NCBI GenBank assembly: GCA_034665305.1
Contig: JAXDFZ010000008.1
Coordinates: 62,001-126,000, forward strand
Direction of reading: 5' to 3'
From: DASXRU01 sp034665305
GTDB taxonomy: Bacteria; Acidobacteriota; Blastocatellia; Pyrinomonadales; Pyrinomonadaceae
Length of the DNA: 64,000 nucleotides
Shown: positions 18,656 through 28,027 of the stretch, in pieces
Layout of the letters: each line of letters starts with the position of its first letter
How positions within the stretch are numbered: the first letter of the stretch is position 1
Made by a program: the position numbers and the translations under genes
The notes under the pieces: generated by a model
Told to the model about the DNA's origin: nothing
What the model saw: only the letters and a program-made list of their open reading frames with translations
The model's database searches: none

Positions 18656-19966
18656 ATGGCAGACAGTATTACGGCACAAAGTATTCCGTACGTCACGCTG
18701 GCAGAGAAACTCTTCCGTGATGATGCTGCGAACGGACAGGAGTTTATTCCGTTTCTCGGAGCCGGCGTTTCAATTTCCGGCCGCAAATTCGGACCCCGGA
18801 CTAGTTTGAAGTCTCCGCCACCGGATCGCGCTGAGATCGATCAGGCGATTGCGGGCCTGCGGCTTGAAGGCAAAGGGAAAACCTTCATCGAGATGGCAAT
18901 CCTGCTGGCGTACCTGGTGCAACTGGAGGAACAGAATGGTCCGTTGGATACCGAACCGACCTTCTCCACCAAATTGGAAAACGATGAGTATCCACCGTCG
19001 GCAGGGGAACTGGCCCAGTTGTTCAGCCTGCGTTCCAGCTACACGTCGTTCAGCCGGATTGCTAAATCGCTGGCTGGTCTTTTTCCGGATCAGTTATTGA
19101 CGTCTACACTGGACGACCAGGTGGCAGCCCTGCAGCTACTGGCAAGAGTCACCCGCATCGCGTATCCGCCGGAAGCGCTCACCAGCATTACAAGCTATTT
19201 CGAGAAATCAATGAGCCGGGAAGATCTTTGGAACCTTCTTTACCGGGTATTCGAGAAGAAGAAGCGCCCGACCGCAACCCATGAGCTGCTGGCGGAAGCT
19301 GCGTCCTATCATCTCGGCCAGGACGGGGCCATCGATTATCTAATAATTACTACGAACTACGATTCATTGATGGAAACCGCGCTCGACGCTTTGCAAGTCC
19401 CATATATCGTCCTGACCACCAAGAGAGGGAATGACCGCCGGGTCCTGATGCATTGCTCGGAAACGGTTAAGGGCAAGGTGGGCCTGGAAAAGAAGTACAA
19501 CAACACGACGTTTTCGAAGGACTTCACCGTGATGAAGTCCCAGAGCGTCGTGATCATTTACAAAATGCACGGAAGTCTTGGCGCCGGCTCAACCATTGAC
19601 GACGAAGGTCTGGTCATTTCTGATAACGACTATGTGGACTATGTCACGCAGATGTCCAAAGCCGAGGGCGTAATACCGGTTCACGTCAGCACGTTGATGA
19701 ACATGAAGTCCCTTTGGTTCCTGGGATACAGTCTCAGCGATTGGAACGTGCGCAGCATTTACGAGACGATTAAACGAAAAAGCAATCCTAACAATAGCGA
19801 TCGTATCCGTGATTATTCGGTGATGTACTCGGTCGGTGATTTTGAAAAACTGTTCTTCGACAAGAATAATATTCAGATCTACGAAGCATCGCTGAATGAT
19901 TTTGTGGGCGGGATCGTCGCAAACCTTCCCATGAACTTAAGAGCCTGCGCATACCCTAAAGCTTGA
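18656..19966 (+). CDS. SIR2-like domain protein, 436 aa
   Basis: This is the SIR2-like fold found in bacterial defence proteins, not the classic deacetylase: it has GAGVS (~35-39) at the nucleotide loop, ITTNYDSLME (~230) and KMHGSLG with the catalytic His near 304, then LWFLGYSLSD (~360), but no zinc-ribbon cysteines. In studied defence systems such domains destroy NAD+ or bind nucleotides. No signal peptide. The stop is only 12 bp before the nSTAND-WD40 gene, so the two are almost surely co-expressed; a plausible reading is that the STAND protein senses a trigger and releases SIR2 NADase activity. The ATG at 18656 has no strong ribosome site. The family call is fairly firm, the activity inferred. 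Confidence 0.85.
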   Translation: MADSITAQSIPYVTLAEKLFRDDAANGQEFIPFLGAGVSISGRKFGPRTSLKSPPPDRAEIDQAIAGLRLEGKGKTFIEMAILLAYLVQLEEQNGPLDTEPTFSTKLENDEYPPSAGELAQLFSLRSSYTSFSRIAKSLAGLFPDQLLTSTLDDQVAALQLLARVTRIAYPPEALTSITSYFEKSMSREDLWNLLYRVFEKKKRPTATHELLAEAASYHLGQDGAIDYLIITTNYDSLMETALDALQVPYIVLTTKRGNDRRVLMHCSETVKGKVGLEKKYNNTTFSKDFTVMKSQSVVIIYKMHGSLGAGSTIDDEGLVISDNDYVDYVTQMSKAEGVIPVHVSTLMNMKSLWFLGYSLSDWNVRSIYETIKRKSNPNNSDRIRDYSVMYSVGDFEKLFFDKNNIQIYEASLNDFVGGIVANLPMNLRACAYPKA

Positions 19967-19978
19967 GGACAGTCTCGC

Positions 19979-22900
19979 ATGACTGCGGAAGCAAACCCAC
20001 CTAACCCTTTCAAGGGGCTTAAATCTTACGACGAGACGGATCGGCAAAGACTGTTTGGCCGCGACCGTGATCTGATACTGATGAGTGACCGCATCTCGTC
20101 GGGCCGCACAACGCTGCTGTTCGCGGGATCGGGTGTGGGAAAGACGTCGTTCCTCAAAGCCAAAATTGTCCCCGAAATGAGGCGACAATACAGCGTTGTT
20201 TTGCAGAACCGCTGGACCGGCGTCGAGGAGCATGATCGCGGAGACGTGCGGGCCCACGAAGCATTTAAGCTCTGGCCGCCGCAGTTCCTGGTTGGCGGCT
20301 GGTGGCGCCGAATACGGCGTTTGTGGGAGCGACCGGTAAGTGCAACCGCGGGGGACGCAATCACCGCAGCCAACGCCGGGCCAAGTGCGCTGGAGCTGGA
20401 AGTTCACCGCGCCATAGCTCAGAGTTTGCGGCCAGCCCCGCCGCTGAAGCGATTGTCAGAAGTGCTTGCGGTGTTTAGGAAGGACGCGGGGAATCGCGCC
20501 TCCCTGACCGGTGAGGATTCTGAAAAGGACAGTTGCATCCTGATCCTCGATCAATTTGAGGAAATCTTTCAATACCATGCCTTCGAGCCCTACTTCGGCG
20601 ACTTTGTAAATGACCTTTGCAACATCATTAACGACCAGCAGTATCAGGTGCGGGTAGTTTTTTCGATGCGCGAAGAGTTTCTTGGTGAGCTGAGTGTTTT
20701 TGATAATCGGATTTCCGACCTCTTCAGCAACTATTACCGCCTCAAGTATCCCGATAAGGACGAAGCAGCCGACATCATCAGACGAACCGCTTCGCTGGGA
20801 AAGATTTCGATTGACAATAAAGAAGTCAGCGTTGCCACCGACGAGGAAAAGCTGGAGTTCCTTATTGACGATCTTTCAAAGATTGAAAAGGGCAGCAACG
20901 CGGGTGGCGGCGCTGGCGGAACAGCTGGGACCCGCGCCCGGATCGTACGGCGAACCTTCGTGGCGCCTCCATATCTGCAAATTGCTTGCGAGCGACTGTG
21001 GGCCAAGCAATATCTCAAAGCGAAGGAAACGATTCGAAAACGCGGCGCCGCGCCAGTTGACCCGAACATCTCGCGCCAGCCATTTCTAGCAAACTATGTG
21101 GCCGGAGGTCCTGAGCCGAGCGACGTACCGGGTAAGGAACCAGGAGGCGACGCCCAGCGGGTGTTGAATGAGTTTTGTAAAGAAAGCCTCGATCGGCTCA
21201 CTCCACGGCAACAGGACATCGCGGCTCGAGCGTTTGGATTCCTGGTGACGAAACAGGGCGCGAAAATGGCCTATGAGTTGGGAAGCCTGGCCACTCACAT
21301 GCGCGTGCGAGTGGGGCTGCTCAGCGCGACGCTGGGAAAGTTAAGCGATGCGCACATACTCAGACAGTCGCCTGGACCTGAGAAGTCGTTATGGTTTGAG
21401 CTTTATCACGACATGTACGCGGGGATCGTGGATCGTTGGAAGCGCCGGTATGACCGGGAGAGAGTAATACGTAATCGTTGGACGTTGGCCGGTACATTCG
21501 GTTTGCCGATCCTCCTCCTATTAATTCTCTACACCGCCTATCACTGGGGAATCCATCCTTATCAAAACACTGAAGTACTGGTGGCCTATAAGAACGCCCT
21601 GAAGACGCCCGAAATTCGGCGTGATCAGGAGTACAACAGTCCGGAAGCCGTGGCCCATCGCTCCGCGCTGGACGCCTACCGCAACTTAAGGGAAGTCCGG
21701 GGCTATGGTGGCCGGGCGGACAGGCTGTGGGCGGAGGTTTTGCAGCGTCGCGCGCAGCTGTTCGAACGTGAGGAGCGCCGCGATGAAGCATTGATTACGC
21801 TGTTGCAAGCAGCCGCCATTAATCCCAAGAACTCCTCGCAGTATCTGCGGGAGGCCAGTTTATTAGCCGGAAGTGAATACAGTGCGTTACAGGCAACGTA
21901 TTTAGAAGCCAGCAGGATGCTGCGGTTAAGTGCTGACGGAAAAATATTGCTCAGCATGACACCCGGAGGAACCGTACGGATCCGCGAGCTAAGCTCGGAA
22001 GGCCGTGAGCTGATTTTGTGTAAGAAATGCAGCGACGCCTTCTTCAGTAGCGACGGCAAACTGGTGGTTACAGTTGCCTGGGCAGCCATAGTCGATCCCC
22101 GGAAGACCGACGCAGTCGCCGGCCGCCCGAAAGCCAGCAACGCGAGGGTAAATCGTCCCGCCGGCAAGGCTCAGGATTACGGGGCTCAATCTGCAACCGG
22201 GTCTCCTGCTCCGGAGCAGACGTCGATGGGTTGGCAGGCGCTGGTATGGGACAGCGCAACATGGCGTGAAACAGGATCGGCGACGTTCTTCGAGAACTCC
22301 GCGGATTTTCGCGCTAACTCTAACAAGCGAACCTTGAATGATTCTCCACCTGCGACCGCGGCGACGCGGGGGCAAGCCAGTCCACCACCAGACGACTTTA
22401 ATATCCTGGCGGCGAGTAACTCGGATTCAGGGGTTTTGTTTGCCGGGAAAATGGGTGGGAAGCTCGCGGTCTGGCGGGCCGATGGAATGCAATACGGGTC
22501 GTCAATGTCATTCCCTGTGAATCTTCGCTCTGCAACCGAGTTGGTCAAACTCTCCTTCAGCCCGGATGGAAAATTTCTCGCCGGTGGACCCATAACTTCT
22601 AACATCGGACTCTGGCAACTCGCGAATGGTGCCCTTATACCGGATTCGAATATTAGTCAGGCAATCGAATATGACTTCAGTCCTGACAGTAAATTCTTTG
22701 TGGTTGCGAATTCCTCGAACGCAGTGGACCTTTGGAACCTGCGAACGCACACACTGACAAAAAGCATCCCGTCGGATATGACCCCGCAGTCATTACAATT
22801 CACGGCTGACAGCAGCGCATTCGCAATTACGTATGATAAGGCCATCGGCCTGTGGAACAGTGAAAACGGAGAACCGCGGGCGCCGACTGTCGAATTTACG

Positions 22901-24367
22901 GATGACTTCCTGCGGGTCGCGCGTGACGGCCGGAGTGCCCTTACGATCGAGGTTAAAGTCGAGACAGATTCAGAGTTCGTGAAGAAATGGGATTTGCAAC
23001 CGCGGAAACAGACCGGCACATTGCAACTCTTTGGAGTTAGGCAAGGCCAGCTTAATCCTGAGGGCCAGTCAATGGTGACCTCAGCGGGCGGAAGCATTCG
23101 GGTATATAGCATTCCATCGGTGCAGTCCGATCCGGCGATTCTGCCAACCGGTGAACGGTTCGCCGGACTTAGCGAGGATGGCAGTACGATGCTCGGCATG
23201 CACGGTAATTCAAAAGCCGAATTGTGGAAACCGGAAGGTAGCAAAAACACACCCGTAGTCGCGATTCAAGATTCGAATCCTGCAGACAATAATTTCATCC
23301 TGAGCCCCGGTGGTAACCAGGTTGGTCTGATTGATCAGCATGAGATACGGGTTTGGAATGCCAAAAACTCATGGTCGAAAGTCTCACTTCCTTACGAGGG
23401 TGTTCGCAGCATCACTTTCAGCCCTGATAGCAGGTTCATGGCGCTGGCGACCGTACACTCAATCTACGTATTAGAAACAGCAAACTATGGACTGGTTACT
23501 ACCCTGGCTTCAGCCTTACCCACCAGGAACGTGCAATTCAGTCGAGACGGAAAATATATTCGTAAAACCGTGGCGACATCCGCTGCGGCCGCGGCGGTAG
23601 CGAAATCGGATGAACGGCCCACGACGGGCCCTCAACCCGTTTCCAAGGCCATAGAGATCTGGGCCCTGCCCGAAGGCAAAGAGATCATCCTCTCAGAGAA
23701 AATAAATCAAGAAGTGCTGGTGGCGGCTTTCAGCGATACGGGCCAATTGATCACGTCGCTGGAAAACGAATCCAAAGCGACGGTATGGAGCCTGCCCGGT
23801 GGGGCTAAAGTAGGTGAGCTAGTTCTCGACGCTCCCTTGGCAACGGTAATGTTTAGTCCGGACGGAAAGTGGAGCATTGCGGGTGACAATAAGGGAGTAC
23901 TGACTTTGTGGCGCATCGGTGAAACTATCTCGCGGGTAAATCAATTGGAGCTCGGCTCCCCCGCTAACAGAATGATCTTTGGCTCCGGGGGCAACAGTGT
24001 CATCGTGGGAACATCACCAGGCGGGCCGACGAGGTGGGTACACCTTTTGAACTTCGGTGAACAGGGGTTCACGTACGTAAGCGGAATACCGACGGACGGC
24101 GCGAGGATGGGTTCTCCCTGGGCGAGTCAAGGTGGGCAAGCGGTACGCTTCCTGAAAGTCCGCGATGGCGGTATGGAAGTTGTTACTCTGCGGTTCGATG
24201 GCGGCGAAGACGCCGGCGCGTTCGGCAGCCAGGCTGCGAATCCTACGGTCCTGCTGGACATCTGGATGAAGAAGCTGTCCTTTGTCTCTGATTATCTGGG
24301 ACAACTAGTCAGGCCCGAACGCGACGACGACGACGCTGCCGAGGAAGGCACCGGCGGCGGCATTTGA
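19979..24367 (+). CDS. nSTAND-type NTPase with membrane segment and WD40-like propellers, 1462 aa
   Basis: Starts with the NPFKGLKSYDE and FGRD signature of novel STAND NTPases, then Walker A GSGVGKTS (~50-57) and Walker B ILILDQFEE (~187-195). After a winged-helix-like part (~400-490) comes one hydrophobic segment (~503-522, LPILLLLILYTAYHWG). From ~640 to ~1440 there are many WD40-like repeats with FSPDGKFLAGG and FSPDSRFMALA phrases, forming probably two propellers with low-complexity insertions (~710-790, ~1200). STAND ATPases act as oligomerising switches; the propellers would bind the trigger. It follows the SIR2-like gene by 12 bp and ends the cluster. The membrane segment suggests anchoring with propellers on the far side. 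Start supported by TTGAGGAC upstream. Confidence 0.9.
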   Translation: MTAEANPPNPFKGLKSYDETDRQRLFGRDRDLILMSDRISSGRTTLLFAGSGVGKTSFLKAKIVPEMRRQYSVVLQNRWTGVEEHDRGDVRAHEAFKLWPPQFLVGGWWRRIRRLWERPVSATAGDAITAANAGPSALELEVHRAIAQSLRPAPPLKRLSEVLAVFRKDAGNRASLTGEDSEKDSCILILDQFEEIFQYHAFEPYFGDFVNDLCNIINDQQYQVRVVFSMREEFLGELSVFDNRISDLFSNYYRLKYPDKDEAADIIRRTASLGKISIDNKEVSVATDEEKLEFLIDDLSKIEKGSNAGGGAGGTAGTRARIVRRTFVAPPYLQIACERLWAKQYLKAKETIRKRGAAPVDPNISRQPFLANYVAGGPEPSDVPGKEPGGDAQRVLNEFCKESLDRLTPRQQDIAARAFGFLVTKQGAKMAYELGSLATHMRVRVGLLSATLGKLSDAHILRQSPGPEKSLWFELYHDMYAGIVDRWKRRYDRERVIRNRWTLAGTFGLPILLLLILYTAYHWGIHPYQNTEVLVAYKNALKTPEIRRDQEYNSPEAVAHRSALDAYRNLREVRGYGGRADRLWAEVLQRRAQLFEREERRDEALITLLQAAAINPKNSSQYLREASLLAGSEYSALQATYLEASRMLRLSADGKILLSMTPGGTVRIRELSSEGRELILCKKCSDAFFSSDGKLVVTVAWAAIVDPRKTDAVAGRPKASNARVNRPAGKAQDYGAQSATGSPAPEQTSMGWQALVWDSATWRETGSATFFENSADFRANSNKRTLNDSPPATAATRGQASPPPDDFNILAASNSDSGVLFAGKMGGKLAVWRADGMQYGSSMSFPVNLRSATELVKLSFSPDGKFLAGGPITSNIGLWQLANGALIPDSNISQAIEYDFSPDSKFFVVANSSNAVDLWNLRTHTLTKSIPSDMTPQSLQFTADSSAFAITYDKAIGLWNSENGEPRAPTVEFTDDFLRVARDGRSALTIEVKVETDSEFVKKWDLQPRKQTGTLQLFGVRQGQLNPEGQSMVTSAGGSIRVYSIPSVQSDPAILPTGERFAGLSEDGSTMLGMHGNSKAELWKPEGSKNTPVVAIQDSNPADNNFILSPGGNQVGLIDQHEIRVWNAKNSWSKVSLPYEGVRSITFSPDSRFMALATVHSIYVLETANYGLVTTLASALPTRNVQFSRDGKYIRKTVATSAAAAAVAKSDERPTTGPQPVSKAIEIWALPEGKEIILSEKINQEVLVAAFSDTGQLITSLENESKATVWSLPGGAKVGELVLDAPLATVMFSPDGKWSIAGDNKGVLTLWRIGETISRVNQLELGSPANRMIFGSGGNSVIVGTSPGGPTRWVHLLNFGEQGFTYVSGIPTDGARMGSPWASQGGQAVRFLKVRDGGMEVVTLRFDGGEDAGAFGSQAANPTVLLDIWMKKLSFVSDYLGQLVRPERDDDDAAEEGTGGGI

Positions 24368-24407
24368 TCGCGCCGGGTGCTTCTTATTCACTCCAGTAAC
24401 GCTTCCC

Positions 24408-27400
24408 CTATTTGTGAATCGGATACTTCGGCTTCTTCGGTGTCCAGGGCTGAACTTTCTTCAACGCCTCCATCGCAACCTGAACCGCCTTCTCTAACTG
24501 CGGATCGCGATTGGCGATCCAATCTTTTGGCGTAATCTCAACTTCCACATCGGGAATCACCCCAACGTTTTCTACGCCCCAGCCGGTGCCGTCGGGGTTG
24601 TAGGCGGCGCGGTTTGGTAACTGCACGTTGCCGCCATCAATCAACTGGGGTGTGAAAACGTATGGGCCAATCCCGCCGCCGCCGGTCCGCAGGCCGACGA
24701 TTGGGCCAACCTTTCCCAACTTGTACATGAAGGCGAAAGTTTCTGCCGCGGAGAAGTTGTTCTCGTTGGTGATCAGAACTTTAACCGGCGGGCCGGGATT
24801 CACCGGAACGGGAATGTCATCTCCGTTGCGGAACGTGTAATCGTAAAGCGGCTTTCGTTGCAGCCACTCAATCAGATAGTCCGGCGTGATGCCGCCGCCG
24901 TTGTTGCGCTGATCGATGATGATGCCCTGGCGATCGCCATACCCGGTTAAGCCGCGAATGAAATCCTGAATCGCGCCGCCGTAGTTCTCCACATAGATGT
25001 AACCCAACTTGCCGCCCGACAGCCGTTCGACCAGACGCCGGTTGCTCTCGCTCCAATTCGCGCGTCGGAGCTGATTTTCAGATTGCGGCGGCATCGCAAA
25101 GATGGAAAGCGTGCGCGCGCCGTCGCCATTTGGGTTCGGTCCGACTTTGAGTTTGAAAGGCTGATTGCCCGCTTTGCCTTCGAGGTAACTGTAGATGCTC
25201 CTGGAAGTATCCACGTTTTGATCGCCGATTGCGATCAGGTATTCACCGTCGTTCACCCGGTTGCCGGGCAGATCGAGCGGGGCCGGAACGAAGCCGCTGG
25301 GTGAGTTGAAATAGCTCATGCGATAGATGTGTTTGAAACGATAACGGCCCTGGTCGATCTCATAATCGGCGCCCAGTGAGCCGGTCCGATCCGGTGGTCC
25401 AAAAGGTGGCGCGGCATCGCCGCCGCCGACACCTAAATGGCTCACCGAAACATGGCCCAGCATGCGATTGAACAACGCATTCAAGTCCGTGCGGCGCGTG
25501 ATCGATGGCAAGTATTCACGATAGTGACGTTCCAGTTCGGCCAGGTTCTGGCCGTGATGGTTGGGATCGTAAAACCAATCCCGCATGATGCGCCACGATT
25601 CGCGATACATCTGTTGCCACTCAGCGCGCGGGTCGATCTTCACTTCCAACTTCTTTAGATCCAGCTTGCCTTCGTCCGGCTTGGGCGCATTTCCCGCCGG
25701 CACAATAAAGACGTCGCCGCCGCGGCCTTTGAGATAGAGCAAACGCGAACCGTCGGCCGATAAATCAAAACCGCGAACCTCTTCAAGCAACTTTTCCAAC
25801 TTCGGCGGCTTGGACATGTCGTAGAGATAAAGCGTTTGCGACGGGTTTGTTCCCAGCGCCGGTGACTTGGGCCACTCATACGCCATTACATAAAGCAGGC
25901 CCGGCTTTCCTGTTACCAGCCAGGCAAAATCGGCCGGCGCCACGTTCAGATCGATTACGCGGCGTTCGATGCCGGCAAAGTCGATGTTCACGGTGGTCGC
26001 GACCGGACCCACGGGCGCGTCCGGGTTAGGCCCGCCTGGGCCGAGCGGCATGGGAGCGCCTTCCTGCAGGATGACTACGTGAAGTTTTCGCGTCACTAGT
26101 GGTTGGGCAAAAACCCCGTTGAGTACTCCCCAACCAAATTCGCTGGTGCCCGCGTTGGGACTGGAAATGAAATAGAGGTATTTGCCGTTGCTGTCGAAAA
26201 CGGGTGACTCGGAGTGTGTGCGGCCGTCCGTGATTTGATGTGCCGCGTTGTCGCGAATATCAAAAACGTAAACCGTGCGTACGCGGTTGTGATGGTGCTT
26301 TGAATAGGTGAGCCAGCGGCTGTCAGGTGACCAGCGAGGCAGGAATTCTTCCTGGTACGAATAGACAGAAGTGTCCACGCGCCGCGTTGTTCCTCGCTCA
26401 ACATCTGCGTACCAGATGGCGAGCCGCTTGTCGGTGAAGGCGAGCTTTTTGGAATCAGGCGACCATGTCAGTTCGCGATAGAAAGATGGCTTCGGTTCAA
26501 TCGCAATCTTTTTGACCGGACCCTCGGCGTTCAGCGGTTTGATGTGCAACTGATACTCGCCGGATTCGTCGGAGAAGTACGCTACTGAGCGATTGTCCGG
26601 AGAAATTACAGGATAGCGCTCCGCCACGCCTGGGCTGTTCGTCAGATTCTTAGCCTCGCCGTTGTCTGGATTAACCAGCAAGACTTCGCCACGCGCGCCA
26701 AACACAGCGCGCTCTCCGTTTGATGAGGGTGACACTGATTCAATATTGCGGGTGACGTTAGCTGTGCGTGGTTGCAACTCGGCGCCGTCAGGATTCACGC
26801 GAACATCCAGGATCTTTGTCTGGTTTCCCGCGATGTCGTAGAGATGTATGCGACCGGCGCGTACGAACGCGATTGCTCCACCGCCGGCGGCCAACCAACG
26901 AATTCCATGTTGCTCAAAAGAACTCAGCTGCTTTGTTTGTTTCGCTTGCAGATCGTAAGCGTAAAGGTTGTAAGCACCCGTACGATCGGAAATGAAATAG
27001 ATTTTGTCGCCTATCCAAATAGGCTGATCGTCGTTGTAGTTGCCGGGCGGGAGTTTATCGACGGCGCCGTCTTTCAGATTCGCCAGCCAGATTTGTCCTT
27101 TGGAGCCGCCGCGATAGAAACGCCAATCGCTGACGCCACCCATCGGCGTATAGGCGATTCGCGCACCGTCCGGCGAGATCGAGCCCAGCAGCGCTTTCGG
27201 CAAGGGAAGAGTAACCGGCAGCATGGCGCCGGTTTGAATCGTGAAAAGCTGCGGCGTCACATTGACGTTTGAGCCAAACAAAACGCTCTTGCCGTCGGGT
27301 GTCCAGCCGGTGACAAACTCGCCGCGTGGATCGTACGTTACTCGTCGCGCTTCGCCACCCGCGACGGGCATAACGTAGACGTCCCAGTTCCCACCGGTCT

Positions 27401-27647
27401 GCCGCGAGAAGGCGAGCTGCGAACCATCGGGAGAGAAGCTCGGAAAATTTTCTTCCGCAGCGCTGGTGGTCAAACGTCGCGCTTCACCGCCAGTGCGCTC
27501 GACCATCCAAATGTCGCCCGCGTAGGAAAACGCGATCTGAGTCTGATTTACCGTCAGCCGGCTGAAAAGCACCGGGCCCGTCGACTGCGCCAGGCAAACC
27601 GAACCGGCACAGGCCAGCAGCATCGTAGCCAGAAAATATCTGAGCAT
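24408..27647 (-). CDS. Tricorn-type S41 protease, exported, 1079 aa
   Basis: Order of parts: signal peptide (1-20, cleaved near CLAQS); WD40-like/PD40 propeller repeats with FSPDGSQLAFSR and WSPDSKKLAF phrases (~25-660); tricorn core C1 region (~680-750) with SHLGVGGG giving the catalytic His; PDZ (~760-850); and an S41 domain with nucleophile Ser966 in NNFSAAETF. Length and order match tricorn proteases, which trim peptides released by other proteases. The signal peptide points to the periplasm. The start is strong (CAGGAGAAACAAAAATG). The gene is convergent with the nSTAND gene and stands alone. The call is firm. Confidence 0.94.
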   Translation of the reverse strand: MLRYFLATMLLACAGSVCLAQSTGPVLFSRLTVNQTQIAFSYAGDIWMVERTGGEARRLTTSAAEENFPSFSPDGSQLAFSRQTGGNWDVYVMPVAGGEARRVTYDPRGEFVTGWTPDGKSVLFGSNVNVTPQLFTIQTGAMLPVTLPLPKALLGSISPDGARIAYTPMGGVSDWRFYRGGSKGQIWLANLKDGAVDKLPPGNYNDDQPIWIGDKIYFISDRTGAYNLYAYDLQAKQTKQLSSFEQHGIRWLAAGGGAIAFVRAGRIHLYDIAGNQTKILDVRVNPDGAELQPRTANVTRNIESVSPSSNGERAVFGARGEVLLVNPDNGEAKNLTNSPGVAERYPVISPDNRSVAYFSDESGEYQLHIKPLNAEGPVKKIAIEPKPSFYRELTWSPDSKKLAFTDKRLAIWYADVERGTTRRVDTSVYSYQEEFLPRWSPDSRWLTYSKHHHNRVRTVYVFDIRDNAAHQITDGRTHSESPVFDSNGKYLYFISSPNAGTSEFGWGVLNGVFAQPLVTRKLHVVILQEGAPMPLGPGGPNPDAPVGPVATTVNIDFAGIERRVIDLNVAPADFAWLVTGKPGLLYVMAYEWPKSPALGTNPSQTLYLYDMSKPPKLEKLLEEVRGFDLSADGSRLLYLKGRGGDVFIVPAGNAPKPDEGKLDLKKLEVKIDPRAEWQQMYRESWRIMRDWFYDPNHHGQNLAELERHYREYLPSITRRTDLNALFNRMLGHVSVSHLGVGGGDAAPPFGPPDRTGSLGADYEIDQGRYRFKHIYRMSYFNSPSGFVPAPLDLPGNRVNDGEYLIAIGDQNVDTSRSIYSYLEGKAGNQPFKLKVGPNPNGDGARTLSIFAMPPQSENQLRRANWSESNRRLVERLSGGKLGYIYVENYGGAIQDFIRGLTGYGDRQGIIIDQRNNGGGITPDYLIEWLQRKPLYDYTFRNGDDIPVPVNPGPPVKVLITNENNFSAAETFAFMYKLGKVGPIVGLRTGGGGIGPYVFTPQLIDGGNVQLPNRAAYNPDGTGWGVENVGVIPDVEVEITPKDWIANRDPQLEKAVQVAMEALKKVQPWTPKKPKYPIHK

Positions 27648-27809
27648 TTTTGTTTCTCCTGAGTAAGAGATTGGGACGCGCGACTTCAGTTGTTGAAAGC
27701 AATGCCGCAGCGAATGCCCGGCAAATTCTGGACGTTAACAAACCTTGATACGCTTTTGGCGCTAGCGAGTTCCATGTTTCAAGCGGGACACGTGCGACAT
27801 TTCCGAAGA

Positions 27810-27895
27810 GCAGGGCCGTAGCCCGACTGTGAGAGAGGCTCCCACTAGAATTCACTCAACCGGAGCCCTCCCTCACGGTCGGGCTACTGCCCGCT
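27810..27895. repeat. Inverted repeat with ~30-bp arms
   Basis: Arms 27810-27838 (gtagcccgactgtgagag) and 27866-27895 (ccctcacggtcgggctac) are complementary with few mismatches around a ~27-bp loop. It lies in the 380-bp divergent gap between the tricorn gene and the GST-P450 gene; apart from it I see nothing certain in the gap. Confidence 0.8.
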
Positions 27896-28027
27896 TCGCG
27901 CAATTCGCTCGGCGCCCTTACTATTTTTCTTGCGTTTTGCGGGGGCATCGAATATAAGCGTCCTCACCGGGTCAGTCTCGTGCTTTACATTCTTTTCCTC
28001 TGTCAGCAATTGAATTCGGAGTGTCCG

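Noticed and set aside
18656..19966. CobB-type sirtuin deacetylase
   Set aside because: No zinc-ribbon cysteines and the layout matches SIR2-like defence proteins instead.
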